In this document: positions 1 to 9,133 of the stretch, in pieces
Layout of the letters: every line of letters starts with the position of its first letter
Position numbering within the stretch: the stretch's first letter is position 1
Notes under the pieces: model-generated
The model's database searches: none
Told to the model about the DNA's origin: nothing
What the model saw: the letters and a program-made list of their open reading frames with translations, nothing else
Source: Janthinobacterium sp. J1-1
GTDB taxonomy: Bacteria; Pseudomonadota; Gammaproteobacteria; Burkholderiales; Burkholderiaceae_D
Assembly (NCBI RefSeq): GCF_030944405.1
Contig: NZ_CP132339.1
Span: forward strand, 5,828,001 to 5,892,000
Length of the DNA stretch: 64,000 nt
Direction of reading: 5' to 3'
Made by a program: the position numbers and the translations under genes

Positions 1-463
1 GGCCGAAAGCGCCTTTCTGGCCATTGACGGACGAGATATTGATGATGCGGCCCCAGCGGTTCAGCAGCATCGGTTCGATCACCTGCTTGCTCATGTTGAA
101 GATGCTGTCGAGATTGGTGCGCATCACTTCGCTCCAGTGCGCGCGCTCCATCTTGCGCATGCTGGCGTCGCGCGTGATGCCGGCATTGTTGACCAGCACG
201 TCGACCCGGCCGAACTGCTGCAGCACATGGCCGACCGCCGACTGGCAGGCGTCGAAATCGCCGACGTCGGCGGCCAGCGCATGGAAGTTGAAATCCTGTG
301 CGCGCTGCTCCTCCAGCCAGTGCGCCACGCGCGGATTACCGGGCGTATGCATGGCCACCACGGCAAAACCGGCGCCATGCAGGCGGCGGCACAGGGCCGT
401 TCCCAGGCCGCCCATGCCGCCGGTGACCAGCGCCACGCGTTGTTCCGCCCATTGTTCTGTCAT
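1..463 (-). CDS. phbB: acetoacetyl-CoA reductase (SDR family), 3' part cut by window edge
   Basis: NADPH-dependent reduction of acetoacetyl-CoA to (R)-3-hydroxybutyryl-CoA, the second step of polyhydroxybutyrate synthesis in the cytoplasm. The translation begins MTEQWAEQRVALVTGGMGGLG, with the Rossmann TGGMGGLG loop, then VLVNNAGITRDASMRKM (NNAG motif) and INISSVNGQKGAFG with the catalytic Ser region. These motifs match PhaB/PhbB more closely than generic FabG. The Tyr-x3-Lys part lies beyond the window edge. The ATG at 461-463 has a GAGGGAG ribosome site just upstream. FabG is the alternative, but the MGGLG and SVNGQKG wording favours PhbB. Confidence 0.85.
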   Translation of the reverse strand, partial: MTEQWAEQRVALVTGGMGGLGTALCRRLHGAGFAVVAMHTPGNPRVAHWLEEQRAQDFNFHALAADVGDFDACQSAVGHVLQQFGRVDVLVNNAGITRDASMRKMERAHWSEVMRTNLDSIFNMSKQVIEPMLLNRWGRIINISSVNGQKGAFG

Positions 464-626
464 CGCATCTCCCTCTTGAATTGTTTTTCTGAGTGGGATC
501 AAGTGTAGGAGCAGTTTTTATCAGCGACTTTGCGCAAGATCAAAGGCTCAGACTGTTGCAGCCGTGCGCGGGCGAGCCGCCGCTCTGTGCCAGAATGAAG
601 GCCAGTTTCCATTGAAAGGCCGGCTC

Positions 627-1502
627 ATGACGTATAAAACCGTGTTGCTCCATATCGATGACGGCGCCGGGCGCGCCGCCCGCATCGCGCTGGCGGCCAG
701 CGTGGCGCAAGCCTGCGGCGGCCACTTGACGGGCGTGGCCCTGACGGGCGTGTCGCGCCTGCTGTACCAGCACCAGCCCGACCTGGACGCCGATCCCAAC
801 CTGTCGCTGCACCTCAATTTCCTGCGTGAACGGGCGGCGCGCGCGCTCGACGGTTTCGATCAGCAGGCCAGCAGTGCCGGCGTGGCCTCGTACGAGCAGC
901 GCGTGGTCGACGACGAAGCGGCCGGCGGCATCAGCCTGCTGGCGCGCTATGCGGACCTGGTGGTGATCAGCCAGTACAACGCGGCCGACAAGTCGCCGTC
1001 GGTGATGCGCGACTTTCCCGCCTATGTGCTGCTGCATTCGGGCCGGCCGGTCCTGATCGTGCCGCATGCGATGTCGCCGGCGCAGCTGGCGCAGCCCCAT
1101 CACCCGGCCGCCGCGCGCAATGTGCTGGTGTCATGGAATGGCAGCAAGGAAGCCAGCCGCGCCGTCAGCGCCGCCCTGCCGCTGCTGCAGCGGGCCGGCC
1201 AGGTGCATGTGGCCGTGTTCGACGCCCAGCTGCATGCGGCCGAGCATGGCGACCATCCGGGCGCCGACCTGCTGCAATACCTGGCCCGCCACGGCGTGCA
1301 GGCAAAACTGCTGTTACTGGACGGCGGCGCCACGCGGCGCGGCGATATCGGCGAAGCCTTGCTGACGCAGGTGTCCGAACTGTCGGCCGACTTGCTGGTG
1401 ATGGGCGCCTATGGCCACTCGCGGCTGCGCGAAACCATCCTCGGCGGCGTCACGCGCACGGTGCTGCAAAGCATGACGGTACCGGTGCTGATGGCGCACT
1501 GA
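627..1502 (+). CDS. universal stress protein, tandem UspA domains
   Basis: Cytoplasmic universal stress protein of 291 aa, twice the length of a single UspA domain. The first domain starts KTVLLHIDDG; the second starts RNVLVSWNGSKEASRAV at about residue 165. The second ends with LLVMGAYGHSRLRETILGGVT, the G-x2-G-x9-G nucleotide-binding pattern of ATP-binding Usp proteins. The ATG at 627 follows an AAAGG ribosome site; the reading frame is open further upstream, but that extension (residues before MTYKTV) lacks Usp character. Single gene, divergent from phbB. Which stress it responds to cannot be read from the sequence. Confidence 0.88.
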   Translation: MTYKTVLLHIDDGAGRAARIALAASVAQACGGHLTGVALTGVSRLLYQHQPDLDADPNLSLHLNFLRERAARALDGFDQQASSAGVASYEQRVVDDEAAGGISLLARYADLVVISQYNAADKSPSVMRDFPAYVLLHSGRPVLIVPHAMSPAQLAQPHHPAAARNVLVSWNGSKEASRAVSAALPLLQRAGQVHVAVFDAQLHAAEHGDHPGADLLQYLARHGVQAKLLLLDGGATRRGDIGEALLTQVSELSADLLVMGAYGHSRLRETILGGVTRTVLQSMTVPVLMAH

Positions 1503-1508
1503 GCTGTT

Positions 1509-1871
1509 TCAGTCTTCGGAATGCCAGGTCTGCGCGCGGATCTTGGCCACCTGGCGCTGGGCCAGCCATTGCCACAGCTGCAGCGCGTCGTCCTGGCGCA
1601 GCGCCGTCATGCGGCGCGGGCTGGCCAGGGCGATCTCGCAATCGCGGTCCGACCATTCCTCGAAAGTGACTTCGCCACCGCTAGCCACTTCCACTTGGTA
1701 CATCAGGCCGTCATCGTAGCCGAAACGCAGCATGGCGCTGGCGGGGCCGCCGTCGGGACCGGGACTGGCCTCGCGGTACACCTGCTCCAGCGCTTCGGCC
1801 AGCTGGGTCGGCGTGGGGGCGCTGATATTGCGCCCATCGGGCCGGGTGAGAATGAACCATGCTTGTGTCAT
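1509..1871 (-). CDS. conserved hypothetical protein, 120 aa
   Basis: Small soluble protein without signal peptide or membrane segment, starting MTQAWFILTRPDGRNISAPT. It is acidic, with tryptophans in FEEWSDRDCEI and LQLWQWLAQRQ. I recognise no family. It converges on the universal stress gene, with six bases between the two stop codons, so the pair may share a termination region. Codon usage resembles its neighbours, which argues that it is real rather than an antisense shadow. Confidence 0.65.
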   Translation of the reverse strand: MTQAWFILTRPDGRNISAPTPTQLAEALEQVYREASPGPDGGPASAMLRFGYDDGLMYQVEVASGGEVTFEEWSDRDCEIALASPRRMTALRQDDALQLWQWLAQRQVAKIRAQTWHSED

Positions 1872-2012
1872 GACGCGCCCCTATCCATACTCGTTAGCTT
1901 GCGGCTGGCAAGATGACGGACAGTAACGATGATTCCAAGCAACTCTGGCGCATGGGAACCATCCCTGTCGGCACTATTTATGCGATTAATAGTAACAGGG
2001 ATCAAGCCGCCG

Positions 2013-2032
2013 GCGCACGGCTGTTTGTGCGC
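2013..2032. terminator. inverted repeat downstream of glycine-zipper gene
   Basis: GCGCAC-N8-GTGCGC lies just past the stop of the minus-strand gene at 2041. A stem can form but there is no clear T-run, so the terminator call is tentative. Confidence 0.3.
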
Positions 2033-2040
2033 ATGTGGCA

Positions 2041-2616
2041 TCAAGCCACGCGCACGGGGATGCTGAGCGGGTCGAAGTCTTCCCAGTCGCCGTTGACGAT
2101 GCTGCCCTCGGCCTGCTCCAGGTTTTGCGCGCCCAGCTGGCGCAGGGTGGCCAGCGCCCGTTCGCCCTCCTCGTCGCCCTCGATGGCCACCGCGATCAGC
2201 ATGCCGGGCTGGCGCGGCCGGCGCTGGTTTTCATGCGGGCTGCCTTCGCCCGGCTCCACCTCTTCCGATTCGCCGGCGCCCTTCATTTTGTTGAAGCTGT
2301 ACAAGGAACCCACATGGGCGCCCACCAGCGCGCCGACCAGCGGGCCCAGCGGACCGGTGGCCAGGGCGGTGGCCGCCCCCACGCCGGCGCCCACCGCGGC
2401 GCCGACGGCGGCCCCTTCGGCCAGGCCTTCCGGGGTTTCCTTGGCACCCGGCGACATGTCGCGGTCGCCACCGAGCTCATGCAGATCATGCTGGCCCGGC
2501 TGGTTGACGAAAAAAGCGCTGATGCGGCTGTCGGCAAAGCCCGCCCGGACCAGGGCCGCGCGCGCCGCGTCGACCTCGTCCTGTAACTGGAAATGACCTG
2601 CAAGGATGCGTGACAT
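2041..2616 (-). CDS. glycine-zipper general-stress-type membrane protein, 191 aa
   Basis: The N-terminal 50 residues (MSRILAGHFQLQDEVDAARAALVRAGF...ISAFFVNQPGQHD) look like the GsiB/DUF1269-type fold that precedes glycine zippers in stress proteins. A long Gly/Ala membrane segment follows (AEGAAVGAAVGAGVGAATALATGPLGPLVGALVGAHVGSL). The soluble C-terminal part includes MLIAVAIEGDEEGERALATLRQLGAQNLEQAEG, a pattern common in proteins that pair a stress domain with a zipper. The ATG at 2614-2616 follows AGGAGA. A CRP-like palindrome lies about 85 bases upstream (2699-2714), as for other stress genes in this window. Exact function unknown. Confidence 0.75.
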   Translation of the reverse strand: MSRILAGHFQLQDEVDAARAALVRAGFADSRISAFFVNQPGQHDLHELGGDRDMSPGAKETPEGLAEGAAVGAAVGAGVGAATALATGPLGPLVGALVGAHVGSLYSFNKMKGAGESEEVEPGEGSPHENQRRPRQPGMLIAVAIEGDEEGERALATLRQLGAQNLEQAEGSIVNGDWEDFDPLSIPVRVA

Positions 2617-2698
2617 GATGGTTCTCCTGGTCGCTAGTCGATGAACTTGGCGCAAGGGCGCCACCGTGCATAGCGTGCGCCTGCGGCCCGATGGCGAC

Positions 2699-2714
2699 TG
2701 TACGCTTGCGCACA
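2699..2714. promoter_or_regulatory. CRP-geometry palindrome, site 1
   Basis: TGTACG-CTTG-CGCACA, 83 bases upstream of the glycine-zipper start at 2616. It is one of ten YGTRCG-N4-CGNACA sites in the window and is candidate DNA for the Crp/Fnr-family regulator encoded at 53414-54178. Confidence 0.5.
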
Positions 2715-2738
2715 CTGCCCAAAAATCACCTGCCGCCA

Positions 2739-3467
2739 TCAGGGGCGGCGGATATCGGCCAGGAATTGCCGCGCGCGCGGATGTTGCGGGCGGCTGAAAA
2801 ATGCATCGGGCGTGGCCCGTTCCAGCACCTTGCCGTGATCCATGAACCAGACCCGGTCGGCCACTTCGCGCGCAAAGCCCATCTCATGCGTGACGCAGAC
2901 CATCGTCATGCCGCCCTGCGCCAGGTCGCGCATCACCTGCAGCACTTCGCCCACCATTTCCGGGTCGAGCGCGCTGGTCGGTTCATCGAACAGCATCAGC
3001 GGCGGCTGCATGGCCAGCGCGCGGGCGATCGCCACGCGCTGTTGCTGGCCGCCGGACAACGCCGCCGGCATCGCTTTGGCCTTGTGCGCCAGGCCGACCC
3101 GGTCGAGCAGCTCCAGCGCGCGCCGTTCTGCCTCCTTGCGCGGCAGGCCGCGCAGGCGCTGCGGCGCCAGCGTGCAATTATCCAGTACCGACAGATGGGG
3201 AAACAGATTGAACTGCTGGAACACGAAGCCGATCCGCGAGCGGAAGGCATTCACGTCCAGCCCCGGCGCGTGGATATCCTGGCTGGCCACCGTGATGCGC
3301 CCGGAGGCGATAGTCTCCAGGCGGTTGATGGTGCGGATCAGGGTCGATTTGCCGGAGCCGGACGGGCCGCACACCACCAGCACTTCGCCCCTGGCGACCT
3401 GCTCGCTGACGCCGTCGAGCGCGTGGTAGTTGCCATAGTATTTGTTGACCTGGTCAAACGTGATCAT
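2739..3467 (-). CDS. polar amino acid ABC transporter ATP-binding protein (GltL/GlnQ type)
   Basis: Cytoplasmic ATPase of a polar amino-acid importer, 242 aa, the usual length for GlnQ/GltL. It begins [20 protein letters not shown]. Visible motifs are Walker A ([18 protein letters not shown]), Q-loop ([17 protein letters not shown]), signature ([19 protein letters not shown]), Walker B ([20 protein letters not shown]) and the H-loop (VTHEMGFA). ATG chosen at 3467: it overlaps the upstream permease stop by four bases (ATGA), which implies translational coupling. Last gene of the four-gene operon 5686-2739. Confidence 0.93.
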   Translation of the reverse strand: MITFDQVNKYYGNYHALDGVSEQVARGEVLVVCGPSGSGKSTLIRTINRLETIASGRITVASQDIHAPGLDVNAFRSRIGFVFQQFNLFPHLSVLDNCTLAPQRLRGLPRKEAERRALELLDRVGLAHKAKAMPAALSGGQQQRVAIARALAMQPPLMLFDEPTSALDPEMVGEVLQVMRDLAQGGMTMVCVTHEMGFAREVADRVWFMDHGKVLERATPDAFFSRPQHPRARQFLADIRRP

Positions 3468-4156
3468 GCGGCCGCCGTCAGGGTGCGCGCCTGGCGGCGC
3501 TCGAGCCAGAAGGCGGCGCGCGACAGGCTGAAACAAAGAATGAAGTAGGTCAGGCCCAGCAGGAAATACACTTGCACCGGCTTGACCAGCACCAGGCCAT
3601 TGATCTGCGAGGCGATGAACGACACTTCGGACAGGCCGATGATGTAGCCGAGCGAGGTTTCCTTGATGGTCGAGACGAACTGGTTCACCAGCGAGGGCAG
3701 CATATGGCGCAGCGCCTGCGGCAGGATGATGGAACCCATGGTGGCCGCATAGCCCAGGCCCAGCGAACGGGCCGCCTCGAACTGTCCCTTCGGCACGGCC
3801 TGCACGCCGGCGCGCACGATTTCGGCCAGGTAGATCGCATCGAACACCACCAGCGCGGCCAGCATGGTGCCGAACTGGCCGCTTTCATGGCCCGTCAAAC
3901 TGGGCAAAAAGAAATAGGCCCAGAAGATCACCAGCAGCAAGGGAATCCCGCGCACCAGCTGGATCAGGCAGGCCACCGGCCAGCGCAGCGCGCGCCAGGG
4001 ACTGAGGCGGGCCAGGCCCAGCAGCAAGCCCAAAGGCAGGCTCAGCACCAGCGCCAGGCTGGCCAGCACGACCGTCAGCGCCAGGCCGCCCAGCGGTCCT
4101 TCCGGATAGCGGCCGACCAGGAAATACAGCCAGTAATCCTGTATCAGGGCTATCAT
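3464..4156 (-). CDS. amino acid ABC transporter permease (second, GltK-like)
   Basis: Inner-membrane subunit of the polar amino-acid importer, 230 aa with about five membrane spans. The HisM/GlnP-family coupling loop [23 protein letters not shown] is followed by [34 protein letters not shown]. The ATG at 4154-4156 overlaps the stop of the first permease by four bases, and its own stop overlaps the ATPase start by four bases. Gene order (binding protein, permease, permease, ATPase) is that of E. coli gltIJKL, so glutamate/aspartate is the best substrate guess. Confidence 0.92.
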   Translation of the reverse strand: MIALIQDYWLYFLVGRYPEGPLGGLALTVVLASLALVLSLPLGLLLGLARLSPWRALRWPVACLIQLVRGIPLLLVIFWAYFFLPSLTGHESGQFGTMLAALVVFDAIYLAEIVRAGVQAVPKGQFEAARSLGLGYAATMGSIILPQALRHMLPSLVNQFVSTIKETSLGYIIGLSEVSFIASQINGLVLVKPVQVYFLLGLTYFILCFSLSRAAFWLERRQARTLTAAA

Positions 4157-4833
4157 CGCGCCAGCCTTTTTTGCAGCAGGAAGGCCGCGCCGGCGATGCC
4201 CAGCGAAATGGCCAGGTAGGCGGCGCTGGCAAAGGCAAACGCCTCCACGCTGCGAAACGAGGCGGACTCCACGCGCTGGGTCTGGTACATCAGCTCGGCC
4301 ACGCCGATCACGGTGGCGATACTCGTGTTTTGCCACAGGTTCAGGGTTTGCGACAGCAGCGGCGGCGCGGCCAGGCGCAGCGCCTGCGGCAGGATGCACA
4401 GGCGCATGGTGGCCAGGTAGCCGAAGCCCAGCGCCCTGCCCGCTTCGAATTGCTGCATGGGAATCGCGCGGATGCCGCTGCGGATATCTTCGGCCATATA
4501 GGCGGCCGTGTACAGCGTCAGCGCGACGACGGCGCTGGTGGCCTCGACATTGCCGGCGTACAGGCGCTCCTTCCAGGCCTGCGGCAGCAACTCGGGCGCG
4601 GCAAAATACCAGAACAAAAAATGCGCCAGCAGCGGCACGTTGCGGATCAGCTCGATATACACGGTGCCCAGCGCATTCAACAGGCGCGACGGCGCCAGGC
4701 GCAGCATGGCCACGCCACAGGCCAGCGGCAAGGACAGCAGCAAGGTGATGCCCATCAATTGCAGCGACAGCAGCAAGCCGGCCAGCAACCAGTCGCGGTA
4801 GTCGCCGGACAGCAGGATATGCGGATCAAACAT
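4153..4833 (-). CDS. amino acid ABC transporter permease (first, GltJ-like)
   Basis: Inner-membrane permease, 226 aa. It starts MFDPHILLSGDYRDWLLAGLLLSLQLMGITLLLSLPLACGVAMLRL. The coupling loop EDIRSGIRAIPMQQFEAGRALGFGYLATMRLCILPQALR is the EAA-type motif that contacts the ATPase. It is 22 bases downstream of the binding-protein gene and overlaps the second permease by four bases. It probably pairs with that permease as a heterodimer. Substrate inferred only from operon order. Confidence 0.92.
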   Translation of the reverse strand: MFDPHILLSGDYRDWLLAGLLLSLQLMGITLLLSLPLACGVAMLRLAPSRLLNALGTVYIELIRNVPLLAHFLFWYFAAPELLPQAWKERLYAGNVEATSAVVALTLYTAAYMAEDIRSGIRAIPMQQFEAGRALGFGYLATMRLCILPQALRLAAPPLLSQTLNLWQNTSIATVIGVAELMYQTQRVESASFRSVEAFAFASAAYLAISLGIAGAAFLLQKRLAR

Positions 4834-4855
4834 AGGGATCGACCATCAAGCCTGA

Positions 4856-5686
4856 TCAGGCGTCGATCTTGTCCGAGTCGATTTTAAAGGTGCGCTTTTC
4901 GAACTTCACATTGCTGGTCGGGCCATACCATTTGAAGAACAGTTTTTCCGCCTCGCCCGATTTTTCCAGGCCGCGCAACACATTGTCGACCGCCGTCTTG
5001 AAGCCCCTTTCGCCCTTGCGGATGCCGAAGGCCAGCACTTCCTTGCTGATGTTTTGCGGCAGCACCAGATAGTCTTTCTGCGCCGCGCCCAGCTTGGCGT
5101 AATTGTTCAGCAGCGAGACTTCATCGTCGACATAGCCGGCGCCCTTGCCCTGCTGCAAGCCGTGATAGGCCTGGCCCGCCGTCTCGAACGTCACCACGTC
5201 GACGCCGGGCACGGCCTTGCGGATATTCGGTTCCTGGGTGCCGCCCTTGACGGTCAGCACTTTCTTGCCCGCCAGGCCGGCAACGCTGGTGATATTGCTG
5301 CTTTTTTTCACCAGCACGCGCTGGCCGGTGGCAAACGTCGACAGCGAAAAATCGATCAGGCTTTCGCGCTCCTTGTTGTGGGTCAGCGACGCCGTCAGGA
5401 TATCGACGCGGCCCTGCTGCAGTTCAGGGATACGGGCCGCCACCGCCAGCTGCTTGATCACCGGCTTTACGCCCAGGCCCCTGGCGATTTCGCGGCACAG
5501 GTCCACTTCATAGCCCACCAGCTGGCGCGACTTGGCATCGATAAAGCTGTTCGGCTCATCCGTGCCCAGCGCGCCGCAGACCAGCTCGCCCTTGGCCTTG
5601 ATGGCGGCCAGCTGGTCGGCATGGGCCAGCTGGGAAAACGCGACAGTGGTCAGTACAAGTGCGGCGAGGTGAAGACGGGTCTGCAT
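4856..5686 (-). CDS. amino acid ABC transporter periplasmic substrate-binding protein
   Basis: Periplasmic family-3 solute-binding protein of 276 aa, first gene of the importer operon. Signal peptide MQTRLHLAALVLTTVAFSQLAHA, with cleavage before DQLAAIKAKGELVCGALG. SBP family-3 features are VGYEVDLCREIARGLG, LTHNKERESLIDFS and a GGTQEPNIRK segment. The C-terminus SGEAEKLFFKWYGP resembles GltI/DEBP-type glutamate-aspartate binders. A mature-protein Cys pair (VCGALG, DLCREIA) could form a disulphide. The start has AGGA seven bases upstream. Substrate is not proven; glutamate/aspartate is the most likely. Confidence 0.9.
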   Translation of the reverse strand: MQTRLHLAALVLTTVAFSQLAHADQLAAIKAKGELVCGALGTDEPNSFIDAKSRQLVGYEVDLCREIARGLGVKPVIKQLAVAARIPELQQGRVDILTASLTHNKERESLIDFSLSTFATGQRVLVKKSSNITSVAGLAGKKVLTVKGGTQEPNIRKAVPGVDVVTFETAGQAYHGLQQGKGAGYVDDEVSLLNNYAKLGAAQKDYLVLPQNISKEVLAFGIRKGERGFKTAVDNVLRGLEKSGEAEKLFFKWYGPTSNVKFEKRTFKIDSDKIDA

Positions 5687-5782
5687 GGAAATCCTGTAAT
5701 GGCATCGAGAATGCCGCCATTAAACCCCGGCCGCCATATATACAAAAAGGAATCTTTTCGGCATTACTTATACGTAAATCGT

Positions 5783-6760
5783 TTATGCACAAATCGTTGA
5801 TGACAACGCATCGCGCGGCGCGCGCCCCGCCAGCAGATCCGCGACATTGTCGAGCGCCCGGTGGCCCATGGCCTCGCGCGTTTCCACAGTGGCCGTTCCC
5901 ATGTGCGGCGTCATGAAGACATTGGGCAGATCGCGCAGGCGCAGATCGTAGTCCGGCTCGCAACGGAACACGTCGAGTCCGGCTGCAGCCAACTGGCCGC
6001 TATGCAGCGCGGCAATCAGATCGTCTTCGTTGACCAGCGTGCCGCGCGCCGTATTGACCAGCACCGCGCCGCGCGGCAGCAGCGCCAGCAGCGCCCCGTC
6101 GACCTGGCCGCCGAGCGCGCCGCCGGGTGCATGCAGCGACAAAACCTGGCACTGGGGCAGCATGGCGCGCACATCCGCGACATACCGGGCGCCCTGCTCG
6201 CTTTCCGGCGCCAGCCGGCGCCGGTTGTGGTACAGCACCGTCACGCCGAAGCCGCGCGCCCGCCGCGCCACCGCCTGGCCGATGCGGCCCATGCCGATGA
6301 TGCCCAGCGTCTTGCCATGCAAATCGCGGCCCAGCATATCGCCCAGGCCAAAGCGCTGGCGCCAGCCCTGCTCCATGACGGCCGCATACTCGCGCCCGCG
6401 CCGCAATGCCCCCAGCATCAGGAACAGCGCCAGGTCGGCGGTCGCTTCCGTCACCACATCCGGTGTATTGGTGATAACAATGCCGCGCGTACCGGCGGCG
6501 GCAAGATCGACATGATCATATCCCACGCTGCAGGTGGCAATCAGCCTGAGCGAGGATGGCAGCCGTTCTATTGCCGCGGCATCGAAACGGACGCGGCTGG
6601 AGATCAGCACGGCCTGCATATGCGCATTGCCCTGCAGCATGGCGATCGTCTCGTCCGTGCCCAGCTGGCGGGCTTGCGAGGTGACGGCGCCAAAGCTGCT
6701 TTCGGCGCGCGCGGCGATGGCGGGCGGCAGCGGCGCCGCACACAGCAGCCGGGAATTCAC
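5783..6760 (-). CDS. D-isomer-specific 2-hydroxyacid dehydrogenase (glyoxylate/hydroxypyruvate reductase-like)
   Basis: NAD(P)H-linked cytoplasmic oxidoreductase of about 325 aa. The cofactor loop is LGIIGMGRIGQAVARRARGFG. Catalytic triad regions are NTARGTLVNEDDL (Arg), GLDVFRCEPDYD (Glu) and MTPHMGTATVETR (His). I choose GTG at 6760, because its GTGA overlaps the maeB stop (6757-6759), a classic coupled start; an upstream in-frame ATG exists at 6799 but lies inside maeB and reads unlike the family. As the last gene of the tarD-dctA-maeB run it may handle a hydroxyacid side product such as hydroxypyruvate or glyoxylate; that is inference. Confidence 0.85.
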   Translation of the reverse strand: MNSRLLCAAPLPPAIAARAESSFGAVTSQARQLGTDETIAMLQGNAHMQAVLISSRVRFDAAAIERLPSSLRLIATCSVGYDHVDLAAAGTRGIVITNTPDVVTEATADLALFLMLGALRRGREYAAVMEQGWRQRFGLGDMLGRDLHGKTLGIIGMGRIGQAVARRARGFGVTVLYHNRRRLAPESEQGARYVADVRAMLPQCQVLSLHAPGGALGGQVDGALLALLPRGAVLVNTARGTLVNEDDLIAALHSGQLAAAGLDVFRCEPDYDLRLRDLPNVFMTPHMGTATVETREAMGHRALDNVADLLAGRAPRDALSSTICA

Positions 6761-9081
6761 GGCGCCGCCTGTCGTGCGCCGGCGGCATCGACCACGCACA
6801 GCGCCGTCATGTTGACGATGCGGCGCACGGTGGCCGATGGCGTCAGGATGTGCACCGGCTTGGCGCAGCCGAGCAGGATAGGGCCGACCGCGATGCCGTT
6901 GCCGGCGGCGGTTTTCACCAGGTTGTAGGCGATGTTGGCGGACTCGATATTCGGCATCACCAGCAGGTTGGCGTCGTGCTTCAGGTCCGAGTTCGGCATC
7001 AGCTTGTGGCGCAGCTTGCTGTCGAGCGCCGTGTCGCCGTGCATTTCGCCGTCGATTTCCAGGTCCGGCGCGCGTTCCTTGATGATCGCCAGCGCGGCGC
7101 GCATCTTCTGCGCCGAGGCGCTGTCGCTGGAACCGAAGTTCGAGTGCGACAACAATGCCGCGCGCGGCGACAAGCCGAAACGGGTCATCTCTTCGGCGGC
7201 CATGATGGTGATCTCGGCCAATTGATCCGCGTCCGGGTTTTCATTGACGTGGGTGTCGACCATCACCAGCTGGCGCTCGGGCATGATCAGCACGTTCATG
7301 GCGGCGTAGACATTGCTGCCGGCGCGCTTGCCCAGCACCTGGTCGATATATTTCAGGTGCAATTGGGTGGTGCCGAAGGTGCCGCAGATCATGCCGTCGG
7401 CGTGACCCTTGTGTATCATCATCGAGCCGATCAGGCTGTGGCGGCGGCGCATTTCCAGCTTGGCGTATTCCTCGGTGACGCCCTTGCGGCTGGTCATCTC
7501 GTAATACGTGGTCCAGTAATCGCGATAGCGCTCGTCGAAATCCGGGTTGATGATGTCGAAGTCGACGCCTTGCTTCAGCCGCAGGCCGAACTTCTGGATC
7601 CGCGTTTCCAGCACGGCAGGACGGCCCACCAGGATGGGACGCGCCAGTTTCTCGTCGACCACCACTTGCACCGCGCGCAACACGCGCTCTTCTTCGCCTT
7701 CGGCGTAGACGATGCGTTTGAGTTCGTTCGCGGTTTTCTTGGCCACCTGGAACAGCGGCTTCATGAAGGTGCCGCTGCGATACACGAATTGCTGCAGGCT
7801 GTCGGCGTACGCTTGCAGGTCTTTGATCGGACGCGTCGCCACGCCCGAATCTTCGGCCGCCTTGGCCACCGCCGGCGCGATCTTGATCAGCAAACGCGGA
7901 TCGAACGGCATCGGGATCAGGTATTCCGGGCCGAACGACAGGCTGGTGAAACCATAGGTGGTGGCGACGATGTCGGACTGCTCGGCATGCGCCAGTTCGG
8001 CGATCGCGTGCACCACGGCAATTTCCATTTCGCGCGTGATGGTGGTCGCGCCGCAATCGAGGGCGCCACGGAAAATGTAGGGGAAGCACAGCACGTTGTT
8101 GACCTGGTTCGGGTAATCCGAACGGCCGGTGCAGATGATGGCGTCGCCACGCACGGCTTTCACGTCGTCGGGCAGGATTTCCGGATTCGGGTTGGCCAGC
8201 GCCAGGATCAGCGGGTTCTTGGCCATGGTCTTGACCATGTCCTGTTTCAGCACGCCGCCGGCCGACAGGCCGAGGAAGATGTCGGCGTCGGGGATCACTT
8301 CGGCCAGGGTACGGGCCGGGGTGTCGCGCGCGAAACGCTCCTTGTCCGGGTCCATCAGCTCGGTGCGGCCCTTGTAGACCACGCCGGCCAGGTCGGTGAC
8401 GAAAATGTTTTCAAGCGGGAAGCCCAGGTCGACGATCAGGTCCAGGCAGGCCAATGCCGCGGCGCCGGCGCCCGAGACCACCAGTTTGCAGTGTTTGATG
8501 TCCTTGCCGACATACTGGATGCCGTTCAGGATGGCCGCGCCGACGATGATGGCGGTGCCGTGCTGGTCGTCATGGAAGACGGGAATCTTCATGCGCTCGC
8601 GCAGCTGGCGCTCGATATAGAAGCACTCGGGCGCCTTGATGTCTTCCAGGTTGATGCCGCCGAAGGTCGGCTCCAGCGACGCGATGATGTCGACCAGTTT
8701 ATCAGGGTCCAGTTCGTTGATTTCGATGTCGAACACGTCGATACCGGCGAACTTCTTGAACAGCACGCCCTTGCCTTCCATCACCGGCTTGGCGGCCAGC
8801 GGACCGATATTGCCCAGGCCCAGCACGGCCGTGCCGTTGGTGATCACGGCCACCAGATTGCCGCGCGCCGTGTATTTGTAGGCGTTGGCCGGATCGATGA
8901 CGATTTCTTCGCAGGGGGCGGCCACGCCGGGCGAATAGGCCAGCGCCAGGTCGCGCTGGTTGAGCAGGGGCTTGGTGGGCGTGATGCTGATCTTGCCTGC
9001 GCGGGGAGCGGCGTGATAGTCGAGCGCGGCGAGCCGGTGCTGTTCGCGTGCGGCGGACTGTTTGCGGGAATTTTCTTGCAT
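6757..9081 (-). CDS. maeB: NADP-dependent malic enzyme with C-terminal phosphotransacetylase-like domain
   Basis: Oxidative decarboxylation of malate to pyruvate with NADP. 774 aa, the length of MaeB-type fusion enzymes. The malic-enzyme part (about 20-425) shows [15 protein letters not shown], the metal site [13 protein letters not shown] and the nucleotide loop [13 protein letters not shown]. The C-terminal part (about 445-770) is phosphotransacetylase-like ([30 protein letters not shown]) and in MaeB is regulatory rather than catalytic. I prefer ATG 9081 (MQENSRK); an upstream TTG at 9087 is also in frame. It lies 52 bases after dctA and overlaps the next gene by four bases, so malate taken up by DctA or made nearby could be routed to pyruvate. 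Confidence 0.95.
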   Translation of the reverse strand: MQENSRKQSAAREQHRLAALDYHAAPRAGKISITPTKPLLNQRDLALAYSPGVAAPCEEIVIDPANAYKYTARGNLVAVITNGTAVLGLGNIGPLAAKPVMEGKGVLFKKFAGIDVFDIEINELDPDKLVDIIASLEPTFGGINLEDIKAPECFYIERQLRERMKIPVFHDDQHGTAIIVGAAILNGIQYVGKDIKHCKLVVSGAGAAALACLDLIVDLGFPLENIFVTDLAGVVYKGRTELMDPDKERFARDTPARTLAEVIPDADIFLGLSAGGVLKQDMVKTMAKNPLILALANPNPEILPDDVKAVRGDAIICTGRSDYPNQVNNVLCFPYIFRGALDCGATTITREMEIAVVHAIAELAHAEQSDIVATTYGFTSLSFGPEYLIPMPFDPRLLIKIAPAVAKAAEDSGVATRPIKDLQAYADSLQQFVYRSGTFMKPLFQVAKKTANELKRIVYAEGEEERVLRAVQVVVDEKLARPILVGRPAVLETRIQKFGLRLKQGVDFDIINPDFDERYRDYWTTYYEMTSRKGVTEEYAKLEMRRRHSLIGSMMIHKGHADGMICGTFGTTQLHLKYIDQVLGKRAGSNVYAAMNVLIMPERQLVMVDTHVNENPDADQLAEITIMAAEEMTRFGLSPRAALLSHSNFGSSDSASAQKMRAALAIIKERAPDLEIDGEMHGDTALDSKLRHKLMPNSDLKHDANLLVMPNIESANIAYNLVKTAAGNGIAVGPILLGCAKPVHILTPSATVRRIVNMTALCVVDAAGARQAAP

Positions 9082-9133
9082 GATCAAATCGTTTCAAAGG
9101 TGGGAAGGCGGGGCCATGCCGGCCCCGCGCTGG